A DNA stretch of 64,000 nt, taken from assembly GCF_001420595.1 (NCBI RefSeq), contig NZ_LJIX01000006.1, positions 1,367,361 to 1,431,360 of the forward strand, written 5' to 3'. The position numbers and the translations under genes were made by a program. Source of the stretch: Cytobacillus solani. GTDB lineage: Bacteria > Bacillota > Bacilli > Bacillales > Cytobacillaceae. This document shows, one piece after another, positions 56,472-64,000 of this stretch (the first letter of the stretch is position 1; every line of letters starts with the position of its first letter). Below the pieces are notes generated by a model that was not told the DNA's origin, did no database searches, and worked only from the letters and a program-made list of their open reading frames with translations.

Positions 56472-57215
56472 ATGGAAAGCCGAAACTTTCAACTGGATAC
56501 CGAATGGAATATGATTCATTATCCCGAAAAGCCTAGTGGTTTCGGTATCCTTGTAATTGGTGATGAAAGGAATTATGTTCATGCTGAGAGCAGTTTTTGG
56601 ACACAAAATGAGGGGAAATCAGCTTTATTAAAGCAATTTAAAGAAGAAGGATATACGATCTTTTATTCAAATCTTTACGGGAAGAACTGGGGAAATGACA
56701 AAGCAGTCCACCTTGCAAGAAGATTGTATGAGCATATTATCCGTACAGAGATTATCAATGGGAAAATTCATGTCATTGCTGAAGGAATGGGGGCTTTGAT
56801 CGCACTTAGACTAATGAATGAGATGGGTCCTAGCCAAATTCGAACCTGTGTATTGATTAATCCAATTGTTTCCCTACCCCATCATTTAGAATTAGAAAAA
56901 GAACATAAATTTTTTTATAAGAAATTACTAAAGGAATTATCGGTTTCATATGATGCTGAAATGAAGCAAGTAGAAGCTAAAATTAAGCAGGTAAACACAA
57001 ATGCTTTAATTGAAAATGATCCAATCCCTATAAAAGTTATCCAAATATTATCTGATCGCCGTGCCTATAAACAAGCAAACCTATTGAAAAGTCTCACAGT
57101 AAACTGGAGAGAAAAAGAATTGCCATTTTCTATTTGTTATATACTGCCTGAAAAAAGACAAGGAATTGGCGGTCAAATCGTAAATTTTTTAAAACAAAAT
57201 GAAAGATTTTTATAA
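56472..57215 (+). CDS. yjaU: YjaU-like alpha/beta-hydrolase-fold protein
   Basis: A 247-residue protein. Its N-terminal part (GFGILVIGDERNY) and central helix-strand pattern look like an alpha/beta hydrolase, but the nucleophile elbow reads A103-E-G-M-G107, with glycine where serine is expected, so it may not be a hydrolase. It occupies the yjaU position (yjzD-yjaU-yjaV-med) of B. subtilis. ATG 56472 has AAAGGAGAATTAAA upstream; an in-frame TTG at 56454 is not supported. Confidence 0.75.
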   Translation: MESRNFQLDTEWNMIHYPEKPSGFGILVIGDERNYVHAESSFWTQNEGKSALLKQFKEEGYTIFYSNLYGKNWGNDKAVHLARRLYEHIIRTEIINGKIHVIAEGMGALIALRLMNEMGPSQIRTCVLINPIVSLPHHLELEKEHKFFYKKLLKELSVSYDAEMKQVEAKIKQVNTNALIENDPIPIKVIQILSDRRAYKQANLLKSLTVNWREKELPFSICYILPEKRQGIGGQIVNFLKQNERFL

Positions 57216-57295
57216 TCCTAGCCTAACTTAAATTAAAAGAAATAATTAATAGTTTATTAGCATAGGATACATTAAGAAAAAGGGGAGGCTTGGAA

Positions 57296-57796
57296 ATGGA
57301 CAGGGCAGTAATAATAGGGACATACGAAAGTTTAGGGTTTCGCTTTTGTACCTCCTTATTGGAGGAGGGATATGAGGTAACAGGGATTCATTATAGGAAT
57401 ATGGATGAGGAACTTGTTGAGGAAAAGCGAATGGAAATAGGCAGAAATGCTAATTTTCAAGAAGTGCTTCAGATGGAGTGGCTGCCCTCCGCAGAAATTC
57501 AAGAGCAAACATTAATTATAATTGATTTTAATTATTTTTACTTGCGTAAACCGGGCTGTTCTTTGGAAATTAGTGAACATCTTGAGAAGTTTCTTGTCCA
57601 TAATGATAAAAAAATAAAGGATACACAGTCAAAAGTGATTTGCCTTCTCCCTATAGAAGACCATGTTTCTACAAATGAACGATTTAATAAAATAATTCTA
57701 AATGTGAAGGCTAATGATTATCATTACCTTTATTTATCAAGGGAACTGGATATACAAAAAGAATCTATAAAAGACTTGATAGAAGGCGGATTCTAG
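57296..57796 (+). CDS. yjaV: YjaV-like protein of unknown function
   Basis: A 166-residue soluble protein beginning MDRAVIIGTYESLGFRFCTS; the first strand and loop look like a Rossmann-type nucleotide fold, though the glycine pattern is incomplete. It occupies the position of yjaV between yjaU and med. GGGGAGGCTTGGAA precedes ATG 57296. No function can be assigned. Confidence 0.7.
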   Translation: MDRAVIIGTYESLGFRFCTSLLEEGYEVTGIHYRNMDEELVEEKRMEIGRNANFQEVLQMEWLPSAEIQEQTLIIIDFNYFYLRKPGCSLEISEHLEKFLVHNDKKIKDTQSKVICLLPIEDHVSTNERFNKIILNVKANDYHYLYLSRELDIQKESIKDLIEGGF

Positions 57797-57928
57797 CTGA
57801 GTATCGGAAAAAACACTTTTCAATTCTTATCTGTTAAGGGTAGAATAAAAATAGTCGGGTATTTTTCAGGATAGAGAGAAAGAGGGAAATATGGATGTGG
57901 CTATTACAGAGGGGCGGAGTATTGGAAG

Positions 57929-58888
57929 ATGCATAAATTGATAATGCGTTTTGGGATGATCTTTTTATGCCTTCTTTTATTAGCCTCTTGTGGACAAGCA
58001 ATGTCTGCAGGAAATCTTAAGAAAGCTGGCTTGTTAGTCCCGGATACAGTAAATGATCAAGTTTGGGGTACAAAAGGCTATAAAGGAATGCTAAAGATAC
58101 AGTCCCATCATAATATAGAAGTTTACTATAAAGAGGGCATGAACTCCCAAATGGTTGTGGAACGTGCGGTTAAAGAATTTGATCAAAAAGGGGTAAATAT
58201 AATTTTTGGTCATGGAAATGAGTATTCGGAGTATTTCAACAAAATATCGAACAAATATCCACATATCCATTTTGTGAGTTTTAATGGTGACGCTGAAAAT
58301 TCTAACACAACAAGCTTAAATTTCGAAGCTTATGCGATGGGGTTTTTCGGAGGAATGATTGCCGGGCATATGACAAAAACGGATACAATTGGAATAATTG
58401 CCGCATACGAGTGGCAACCTGAAATCGAAGGCTTCTATGAGGGTGCAAATTATGAAAATGAAAATGTCAAAGTAATTATTGAATATGTTGGCAACTGGGA
58501 TGATGGCACGCAAGCAATTCAAAGCTTGGATAGGATTTTTGCCAAGAATGCAGATGTTATATACCCTGCAGGAGATGGATATAATGTTCCAGTCATTGAA
58601 AAGGTGAAAGAAAAAGGGCATTATGCAATTGGATATATTTCAGATCAGTCTGACCTGGGTGAATCAGCAGTGTTAACAAGTACCATTCAGCATGTTGATG
58701 TACTCTATGAATTAGTCGCTAAAAAGTTCAATGAAGGGAAGCTGAAATCAGGAAACCTTTCTTTTGATTTTCAAGATGACGTAATTACATTAGGTAAGTT
58801 TAGCCCTAATGTTGACAAAGAATATATTGAGTTAATTAATGCCGCAATTGAAAAGTATAAGAAAACTGGAAGATTGCCTAATGAATGA
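57929..58888 (+). CDS. med: Med, BMP-family lipoprotein, positive regulator of comK
   Basis: A 319-residue lipoprotein: signal peptide with lipobox LLAS-C21, then a BMP/PnrA-type substrate-binding fold (GLLVPDTVNDQVWGTKGYKG, NIIFGHGNEYSEYF, DVIYPAGDGYN, IGYISDQSD). In B. subtilis Med raises comK expression and is encoded ahead of comZ, as here. Its ligand is unknown, though the family binds nucleosides. The ribosome site is GGAGTATTGGAAG. comZ follows 22 bases later. Confidence 0.88.
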   Translation: MHKLIMRFGMIFLCLLLLASCGQAMSAGNLKKAGLLVPDTVNDQVWGTKGYKGMLKIQSHHNIEVYYKEGMNSQMVVERAVKEFDQKGVNIIFGHGNEYSEYFNKISNKYPHIHFVSFNGDAENSNTTSLNFEAYAMGFFGGMIAGHMTKTDTIGIIAAYEWQPEIEGFYEGANYENENVKVIIEYVGNWDDGTQAIQSLDRIFAKNADVIYPAGDGYNVPVIEKVKEKGHYAIGYISDQSDLGESAVLTSTIQHVDVLYELVAKKFNEGKLKSGNLSFDFQDDVITLGKFSPNVDKEYIELINAAIEKYKKTGRLPNE

Positions 58889-58910
58889 TTAACAATTGGA
58901 GGAACTATCA

Positions 58911-59105
58911 ATGCAAACGACAGATAAAACATTAGAATTTATGCAAATCGCAATGAAATACATACCAGAAGCAAAGCAGCAATTAGATGGAGCAGGGATC
59001 GAACTTTCATTGGAAATGATTCAGCCATTTATGACTTTATTTACAAAGGTTATGACTGAAGCCTATGAAATGGGAAAAGCAGACGCGATTAAAGAAATGG
59101 AATAA
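58911..59105 (+). CDS. comZ: ComZ, regulator of late competence genes
   Basis: A 64-residue protein, MQTTDKTLEFMQIAMKYIPE at the start and AYEMGKADAIKEME at the end, matching ComZ, which in B. subtilis represses comG and has a leucine-zipper-like helix. Start 58911 follows GGAGGAACTATCA. It is cotranscribed with med and ends at a strong terminator. Confidence 0.88.
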   Translation: MQTTDKTLEFMQIAMKYIPEAKQQLDGAGIELSLEMIQPFMTLFTKVMTEAYEMGKADAIKEME

Positions 59106-59109
59106 TGAA

Positions 59110-59143
59110 GAAACCGGCTCTGATAAATAAGCCGGTTTTTTTA
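59110..59143 (+). terminator. Terminator of med-comZ
   Basis: AAACCGGCT/AGCCGGTTT stem with trailing TTTTT, a few bases after the comZ stop. Confidence 0.88.
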
Positions 59144-59146
59144 TGA

Positions 59147-59303
59147 TTGTCTAGCGCAAGCGTCCTATCGCCTATCAAACTTCAGGCCCCCTTTCCTACG
59201 ATAATTCAATATTGGTTCGTTCTTGCTCACCGTGTTTCCTATATCTCAGTCTAGGCCCTTCCAGTTTGTACGGCGATGACCAAGGCGCTTACGCTTTTCT
59301 TAT
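59147..59303 (+). repeat. Dispersed intergenic hairpin element, copy 4
   Basis: Begins TTGTCTAGCGCAAGCGTCCTATCGCC and ends GGCGCTTACGCTTTTCTTA. Pairings CCTATCGCC with GGCGATG and GCGCAAGCG with CGCTTACGC-type ends are visible. The core is very close to copy 2 (CCTATCAAACTTCAGG, CTCACCGTGTTTCCT, CCAGTTTGTACGGCGATGA). Its terminal TTA is the stop codon of the minus-strand gene that follows. Confidence 0.85.
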
Positions 59304-59641
59304 GACTTCTTTAAAAATTGATTAATAAGCGGAGTAGCCTTTTTATATAAAGGCTTTAATTGATCAACTGAATGGATGAGAACTTCTATATTTTCAATAA
59401 GGTCCCCTATGTTAATCTTATTAAGAAAAGATAGAGCCCTTGGATCTTGTTTCTTTTCTTCTAATGCACCCTCTTTAGCCCCAAAAAGCCAATCTCTCTC
59501 ACTTATTTTTATTAAAGGATGATCGAATTCTCTATCCTCCATTTCGCTTATATCATTCATTTCAACTGGATTTCTTTTATATTTGTCCTTTCCGAACATA
59601 AAGCTTGTTAGCGGATCTGCTTCTGTATTTAAATGCTTCAT
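59300..59641 (-). CDS. Protein of unknown function at the yjzB position
   Basis: About 113 residues, hydrophilic, starting MKHLNTEADPLTSFMFGKDK, with a C-terminal helical part (IGDLIENIEVLIHSVDQLKPLYKKATPLINQFLKKS region). Its place between comZ and fabH corresponds to yjzB of B. subtilis, but I cannot confirm homology. ATG 59641 has GGGGGAAG five bases upstream; ATG 59656 with GAGGTTGAGAAGAT is the alternative. The stop codon lies in repeat copy 4. Confidence 0.6.
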   Translation of the reverse strand: MKHLNTEADPLTSFMFGKDKYKRNPVEMNDISEMEDREFDHPLIKISERDWLFGAKEGALEEKKQDPRALSFLNKINIGDLIENIEVLIHSVDQLKPLYKKATPLINQFLKKS

Positions 59642-59787
59642 GTGATCTTCCCCCATATCTTCTCAACCTCCATAAGATTCGTGTATTTTAGCTTATGAAT
59701 TTTTAATACAGCCGTGTAGATAGATGTCCCTAGTTGTTCTGGGAGAACTAAATTAAATCTTGATTATTTATATGTAAATTTGATAAA

Positions 59788-59806
59788 ATTAGTACCAAGT
59801 CATAAT
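59788..59806 (+). promoter_or_regulatory. FapR-like operator at fabH
   Basis: ATTAGTACCAAGTCATAAT agrees with the FapR site ATTAGTACCTGATACTAAT in 14 of 19 bases, with the first nine perfect. It lies about 70 bases ahead of fabH, overlapping a likely promoter (TTGATA at 59780). FapR represses fatty-acid synthesis genes until malonyl-CoA rises. Confidence 0.7.
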
Positions 59807-59875
59807 AATTGATAATAAAATAACTTGAACGTAATATGAATAGACAATAAAGAAATAAAAAGGAGTGTAGGTTGG

Positions 59876-60808
59876 ATGAATGCAGGAATTATCGGGATTG
59901 GAAGATGTCTCCCAGAAAAAATACTTACAAATGCAGACCTTGAAAAAATGGTAGATACATCAGATGAATGGATCAGAACGAGAACAGGTATTGAGGAAAG
60001 ACGAATAGCGGATGATGACACAAATACATCTGATCTTGCATATGAGGCTGCCAAAAATGCGATTGCTCATGCAAATATTCCTGCTGCTGAAATTGGTATG
60101 ATTATCGTAGCAACTGTAACTCCTGACCGGCCATTTCCATCCGTGGCAACGATACTCCAAGAAAGGCTTGGAGCAGTTAATGCAGCTGCAATGGACGTAA
60201 GTGCTGCATGCGCTGGGTTTATGTATGGTATGATAACAGCAAAACAATTTATTGAATGTGGCTCATATAAGCATATTTTAGTAGTAGGTGTTGAGAAACT
60301 TTCAAAAATTACCGATTGGGAAGACCGGAATACAGCAGTCTTGTTTGGGGATGGTGCCGGTGCTGTTGTTCTAGGTACTGTATCGGAAGGAAGAGGAATT
60401 CTATCATTTGACCTTGGGGCAGATGGCAGTGGCGGAAAGCATTTATACCAAGAAGATTATATCGTGATGAATGGGCGTGAGGTTTTTAAGTTTGCTGTCC
60501 GACAAATGGGAGAAAGCAGTGTAAAAGTATTGGAGAAGGCTGGTCTTTCTAAAGCAGATGTTGACCTGCTTATCCCCCATCAGGCGAATATAAGAATTAT
60601 GGAGGCTTCAAGACAACGGCTTGAACTGCCAGAAGAGAAAATGTCAAAGACTGTTCATAAATATGGAAATACATCTTCCGCTTCGATTCCAATTGCTTTA
60701 GTAGAAGAATTAGAGGCAGGAAGAGTGAAAGATGATGATTTAATTGTTATGGTTGGTTTTGGTGGAGGTTTAACTTGGGGGGCGATTGCACTTCGCTGGG
60801 GACGTTAA
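59876..60808 (+). CDS. fabH: FabH, 3-oxoacyl-ACP synthase III
   Basis: A 310-residue enzyme that starts fatty-acid chains by condensing an acyl-CoA primer with malonyl-ACP. The triad is C112 (DVSAACAGF), H235 (PHQANIRIM) and N265 (KYGNTSSAS). AGGAGTGTAGGTTGG precedes the ATG. It is the fabHA of the fabHA-fabF pair; a FapR-like site lies upstream. Confidence 0.96.
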   Translation: MNAGIIGIGRCLPEKILTNADLEKMVDTSDEWIRTRTGIEERRIADDDTNTSDLAYEAAKNAIAHANIPAAEIGMIIVATVTPDRPFPSVATILQERLGAVNAAAMDVSAACAGFMYGMITAKQFIECGSYKHILVVGVEKLSKITDWEDRNTAVLFGDGAGAVVLGTVSEGRGILSFDLGADGSGGKHLYQEDYIVMNGREVFKFAVRQMGESSVKVLEKAGLSKADVDLLIPHQANIRIMEASRQRLELPEEKMSKTVHKYGNTSSASIPIALVEELEAGRVKDDDLIVMVGFGGGLTWGAIALRWGR

Positions 60809-60875
60809 AAAATATAATAGCCTTCACACATTTTGTAATACCGATAATTTTTTCTTAAAAAGGAGATTCGATAAA

Positions 60876-62114
60876 ATGGATAAAAAAAGAGTTGTTGTTA
60901 CAGGAATTGGCGCCGTGACACCACTTGGAAATGATGTAGATACAACTTGGAAAAATATACTGGCAGGTGTTTCTGGAGTGGGACCGTTAACAAGGGTTAA
61001 CGCGGATGAGTATCCTGCTAAGGTTGCAGCAGAAGTAAAAGATTTTAATATTGAAGATTATATTGAAAAGAAGGATGCCCGAAAAATGGATCGCTTCACT
61101 CACTATGCGATAGCCGCTTCCTTAATGGCTGTAAAAGACGCAAACCTGTCGATTAATGATGAAAATGCACACCGGGTTGGCGTATGGATTGGATCTGGAA
61201 TTGGCGGGATGGAAACATTTGAAAATCAATTTGAAACGTTTCTTAATCGCGGATATAGAAGGGTTAGTCCATTTTTTGTTCCGATGATGATTCCGGATAT
61301 GGCTACTGGACAAGTATCAATCACGTTAGGTGCAAAGGGATTTAACTCTTGTACTGTAACTGCTTGTGCGACAGGAACGAATTCAATTGGTGATGCGTTC
61401 AAGGTCATCCAACGTGGTGATGCGGTAGCAATGATCACAGGAGGAGCAGAAGCACCAATTACAAGAATGTCTGTAGCAGGATTCTGTGCGAATACGGCCC
61501 TTTCTACTAACCCTGACCCTAAGACCGCAAGCCGTCCATTTGATAAAAATCGAGATGGATTTGTTATTGGTGAGGGAGCAGGAATTGTCATACTGGAGGA
61601 ATTAGAGCATGCGTTGGCTCGCGGAGCTCATATTTATGCTGAAATCGTCGGCTATGGAGCTACTGGAGATGCCTACCATATTACAGCACCTGCACCAGCT
61701 GGTGAAGGCGGAGCAAGAGCGATGAAAATGGCAATCGATGATGCTGGGCTAAAACCGGAGGAAATTGACTATATCAATGCTCATGGTACGAGCACTGATT
61801 ATAATGATAAATTTGAAACATTGGCGATTAAAGAAGTATTTGGTGAGCACGCTTATAAGTTAGCGGTAAGCTCAACGAAATCGATGACTGGACACCTTCT
61901 TGGGGCAGCTGGTGGAATTGAAGCAATTTTCGCAGTCAAGGCAATACAGGATGGCGAACTGCCTCCAACGATTAACTACGAAACACCAGACCCTGAGTGT
62001 GACTTAGACTATGTGCCAAACAAATCTAGGAAACAAGAAGTCAAAGCTGTCATCAGTAACTCCTTAGGATTTGGCGGACACAACGCAACAATCGCTTTTA
62101 AAAAATACGAGTAA
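60876..62114 (+). CDS. fabF: FabF, 3-oxoacyl-ACP synthase II
   Basis: A 412-residue elongating condensing enzyme. The active-site C164 is in TACATGTNS, with H303 ([11 protein letters not shown]) and H340 ([13 protein letters not shown]). It extends acyl-ACP with malonyl-ACP. ATG 60876 follows AAAGGAGATTCGATAAA; a longer frame to 60786 overlaps fabH and has no ribosome site. Cotranscribed with fabH and ended by a terminator. Confidence 0.96.
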   Translation: MDKKRVVVTGIGAVTPLGNDVDTTWKNILAGVSGVGPLTRVNADEYPAKVAAEVKDFNIEDYIEKKDARKMDRFTHYAIAASLMAVKDANLSINDENAHRVGVWIGSGIGGMETFENQFETFLNRGYRRVSPFFVPMMIPDMATGQVSITLGAKGFNSCTVTACATGTNSIGDAFKVIQRGDAVAMITGGAEAPITRMSVAGFCANTALSTNPDPKTASRPFDKNRDGFVIGEGAGIVILEELEHALARGAHIYAEIVGYGATGDAYHITAPAPAGEGGARAMKMAIDDAGLKPEEIDYINAHGTSTDYNDKFETLAIKEVFGEHAYKLAVSSTKSMTGHLLGAAGGIEAIFAVKAIQDGELPPTINYETPDPECDLDYVPNKSRKQEVKAVISNSLGFGGHNATIAFKKYE

Positions 62115-62119
62115 TTATT

Positions 62120-62152
62120 AAAGGCCAAATCATATTGATTTGGTCTTTTTTA
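62120..62152 (+). terminator. Terminator of fabHF
   Basis: AAAGGCCAAATCA/TGATTTGGTCTTT (one G-T pair), 4-base loop region and TTTTTT. Confidence 0.85.
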
Positions 62153-62167
62153 GTGTTTCGCAGGAAC

Positions 62168-62347
62168 GAAAGACTAGTTCTTGTACCCTAGAAAGAGGAA
62201 TTTAACATTTCAAAGTAACTTAAGATTAGTTCTGATGCCCGCAATTGAGGATAAACACGGTAACCAAAATTGAGCTCGGGTGCCTAGCACACGAGGATTT
62301 CCACACTTACATTCACTTAAGAACGTCTAATCCTATTATGTCTTTCC
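62168..62347. other. Imperfect long inverted structure in the fabF-yjaZ gap
   Basis: The 341 bases between fabF and yjaZ hold no gene that I can support. Nested complementary segments are visible: GAAAGAC (62168-62174) with GTCTTTC (62340-62346), GATTAGTTCT (62224-62233) with AGAACGTCTAATC (62320-62332, three-base bulge), and ATGCCCG...CAA near 62235 with TTGCACGGGCAT near 62355. It could be a decayed repeat or an unrecognised RNA; the evidence is only the pairing. Confidence 0.35.
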
Positions 62348-62455
62348 GTAGTATTTGCACGGGCATATTTGCTTAAGCCTTTTCAATTAAACAAATGAAT
62401 CCCCAAATCATAAACTATATCATAGCGGATATTCTGAAATAGGGCGGGTGAGAAT

Positions 62456-63235
62456 GTGGGGGTAGTTAGAACCGATAAATGGCTGGAAAAAAAATTTGAT
62501 GATCCAGTTGAAATTTGTCAAGTGTTTATGGAAACCTTTGGGGAAAAGAAACCGGCCAACATTTATCATTACTTAATGAGATTTGGTATGTATAGGCCGA
62601 ATCGAAGGACATATGAGGAGTATAAAAAATTACTAGAGTTAAATTGCTGGGAGACTGCTGAAAGGATTTTTCAAAAGTACAGAAAAAAGTGGAAGGGGTT
62701 AGATATTCCTGTATATATATTTCCTGCGGCAGCCAGCAACAGTTTTTTCGATAACGGGAAAAGTGAAAAATCAGGTGTAGCATTCAAGGATAAACTATTC
62801 CTTTTCATTCCACCGCTAGAGGATGAAAAAGAAATTGAAGCACTTATTGTTCATGAATACCACCATACTTGCAGGTTGAACAGGCAGAAAAAACATATAA
62901 AGGATTTTACCTTATTAGATTCAATTGTTTTGGAGGGACTTGCCGAGCATGCAGTAGCTGTTTATTGCGGGAGCAGCTATCAGGCGAAATGGTGTGATTA
63001 TTATACTAAAAAAGAAATCAGCAAGTATTGGAAACAATTTTTACAAAAGAACTTAGAAGTAAAAAAAAATGAAAAGTTACATGATGAGATTCTCTTTGGT
63101 AATAAAGGTTATCCAAATATGATAGGATATGCAGTCGGGTGTGAGATGATAGCCATGTTTAATGAAAAGTATAAACTAACGGCAAATGACACATTTATCT
63201 TGGAATCTGACCTTTTTTTAACAGTAATGGATTAG
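62456..63235 (+). CDS. yjaZ: YjaZ, DUF2268 zinc protease-like protein
   Basis: A 259-residue DUF2268 protein with the zinc-protease signature H133-E134-Y-H-H137 (HEYHHTCRL) and glutamates E160 and E164 in LEGLAEH as candidate third ligand. A soluble cytoplasmic metallopeptidase is inferred; the substrate is unknown. It starts at GTG (MGVVRTDKWLEKKFDDP) behind GGGTGAG. The order fabF-yjaZ-appD agrees with B. subtilis. Confidence 0.88.
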   Translation: MGVVRTDKWLEKKFDDPVEICQVFMETFGEKKPANIYHYLMRFGMYRPNRRTYEEYKKLLELNCWETAERIFQKYRKKWKGLDIPVYIFPAAASNSFFDNGKSEKSGVAFKDKLFLFIPPLEDEKEIEALIVHEYHHTCRLNRQKKHIKDFTLLDSIVLEGLAEHAVAVYCGSSYQAKWCDYYTKKEISKYWKQFLQKNLEVKKNEKLHDEILFGNKGYPNMIGYAVGCEMIAMFNEKYKLTANDTFILESDLFLTVMD

Positions 63236-63248
63236 GTGAATATTTAAT

Positions 63249-63290
63249 TATCAAGCCAATTGAAACGACTCTTAGGCTTGATTTTTTTTG
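63249..63290 (+). terminator. Terminator of yjaZ
   Basis: ATCAAGCC/GGCTTGAT stem with 17-base loop and a run of eight T. Confidence 0.82.
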
Positions 63291-63374
63291 GTTAGAAATT
63301 GTGTAAAAACAAAAATAATAGACTATTCAAATTAACTGGACTATTTATAAAAACGTGAATATTTCAAAAAGATC

Positions 63375-63403
63375 TTGTATTCGTAATGTTTCTGTAATAA
63401 TAT
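63375..63403 (+). promoter_or_regulatory. Sigma-A promoter of the app/opp operon
   Basis: TTGTAT (63375-63380), 17 bases, TAATAT (63398-63403). It lies in the 326-base gap after yjaZ; the remaining ~160 bases form an AT-rich leader without recognisable genes. Confidence 0.55.
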
Positions 63404-63561
63404 ACTATTAAATAATATTGAAATTCCAATTTGGCGAATATATTGAAATTATTTACAAACATAGTTTCATTTGATTGTGAAATAGCTTTTTGGATATTCA
63501 TAAGAAATGGATGGCATCAAACAATTGAATAGTAATTATTTTTTGATGGACGGAGGGCATT

Positions 63562-64000
63562 ATGACAGCATTATTGGAATTAAAAAACTTAAAAACGCAT
63601 TTTAAGAGAAAGAAAGTTACAATTCCGGCCGTTGATGGTGTTGACTTAAAAATACATAAAGGTGAGACTGTTGCACTTGTTGGGGAATCCGGTTCAGGTA
63701 AAAGTATTACCTCACTTTCTATCATGAGGTTAATTCCGAGTCCACCTGGTGAAATCGTTGATGGGGAAATTCTTTTTAACGGTCAAGATTTAGCAAGACT
63801 TTCTGATAATGATATGTGTAAAATCCGAGGGAACGATATCTCGATGATTTTCCAAGAACCAATGACATCCCTTAATCCTGTTTTGACAATAGGTGAGCAA
63901 ATCATTGAAGTACTTATGTATCATCAAAAATTATCAAAGCGAGCAGCAAGTTTGAAAGCAATTGAGATGCTTGAAACGGTAGGTTTTTCTCGTGCTAAGG
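63562..64000 (+). CDS. appD: AppD/OppD-like peptide ABC transporter ATPase (3' end outside window)
   Basis: The frame MTALLELKNLKTHFKRKK runs off the window at residue 146. Walker A GESGSGKS is at residues 41-48 and the Q-loop MIFQEPMTSLNP at 96-107, as in OppD/DppD/AppD ATPases that drive oligopeptide uptake. GGAGGGCATT precedes the ATG. Its place after yjaZ corresponds to appD, the first gene of appDFABC in B. subtilis. The signature motif and Walker B are not in view. Confidence 0.88.
   Translation, partial: MTALLELKNLKTHFKRKKVTIPAVDGVDLKIHKGETVALVGESGSGKSITSLSIMRLIPSPPGEIVDGEILFNGQDLARLSDNDMCKIRGNDISMIFQEPMTSLNPVLTIGEQIIEVLMYHQKLSKRAASLKAIEMLETVGFSRAK

Noticed and set aside
62420-62440. 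CodY-like site near yjaZ (GATATTCTGAAATAG)
   Set aside because: Only about 10 of 15 consensus positions match, which is expected by chance in AT-rich DNA.

Overview
The window is a low-GC, Gram-positive, endospore-forming chromosome of the Bacillaceae. It carries a complete gerP spore-germination operon, comK, med and comZ competence genes, addAB, a CtsR-type heat-shock operator and a gene order that follows the Bacillus subtilis chromosome from the comK/yhj region through yis and yit to arg-car, med, fab and app. Several insertions relative to B. subtilis (clpB, uppP, a FIST-PAS-GGDEF-EAL protein, an amylase-like protein, a molybdopterin/Fnr block) suggest a different genus of the family rather than B. 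subtilis itself. No rRNA, tRNA, CRISPR, prophage or transposase gene was found. The synteny comparisons are from memory, not from an alignment.

Layout. 0-8.9 kb: end of azlC and azlD, an M48 membrane protease, an IDEAL-domain protein next to comK, YhjD, an S9 peptidase, an LCP-family cell-wall protein, a TVP38-type membrane protein and a type I signal peptidase. 8.9-18.2 kb: addB-addA (recombinational repair), then the converging gerPABCDEF operon (minus strand) with a good sigma-K promoter. gerPD is too short for usual ORF cut-offs but is intact. 18.4-33.7 kb: DUF418 protein, YisK, YisL, a c-di-GMP-type signalling protein, DUF2777 protein, an anchored amylase-like protein with altered catalytic motifs, DsrE, YitW, YitV, YitU, small proteins, YitT, DegV, CvfB and YajQ. 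33.9-42.3 kb: a chemoreceptor followed by an anaerobic block: radical SAM/SPASM enzyme, moaA, ric/scdA, moeA-mobB, a YwiC-like protein and fnr. 42.4-51.9 kb: argCJBD-carAB-argF, the arginine operon. 51.9-64 kb: uppP, yjzC, clpB, yjzD, yjaU, yjaV, med, comZ, yjzB-like, fabH, fabF, yjaZ and the start of an app/opp peptide transporter.

The genes that work together most clearly are the anaerobic block and fnr. Three genes (radical SAM, ric/scdA, ywiC-like) have a TGTGA-N6-TCAC type site lying exactly 21 bp upstream of a -10 hexamer, and moaA has a weaker site at the same spacing, so the adjacent Fnr probably controls the block. Other visible control sites are a CtsR operator at clpB, a FapR-like operator at fabH and an ArgR/AhrC-like box at argC.

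The least explained structure is a family of four intergenic elements of about 130-155 bp (6034, 8622, 55917, 59147). They share ends that pair with each other, have two or three different cores, all point the same way, sit just behind gene ends, and two of them supply the stop codon of the neighbouring minus-strand gene.
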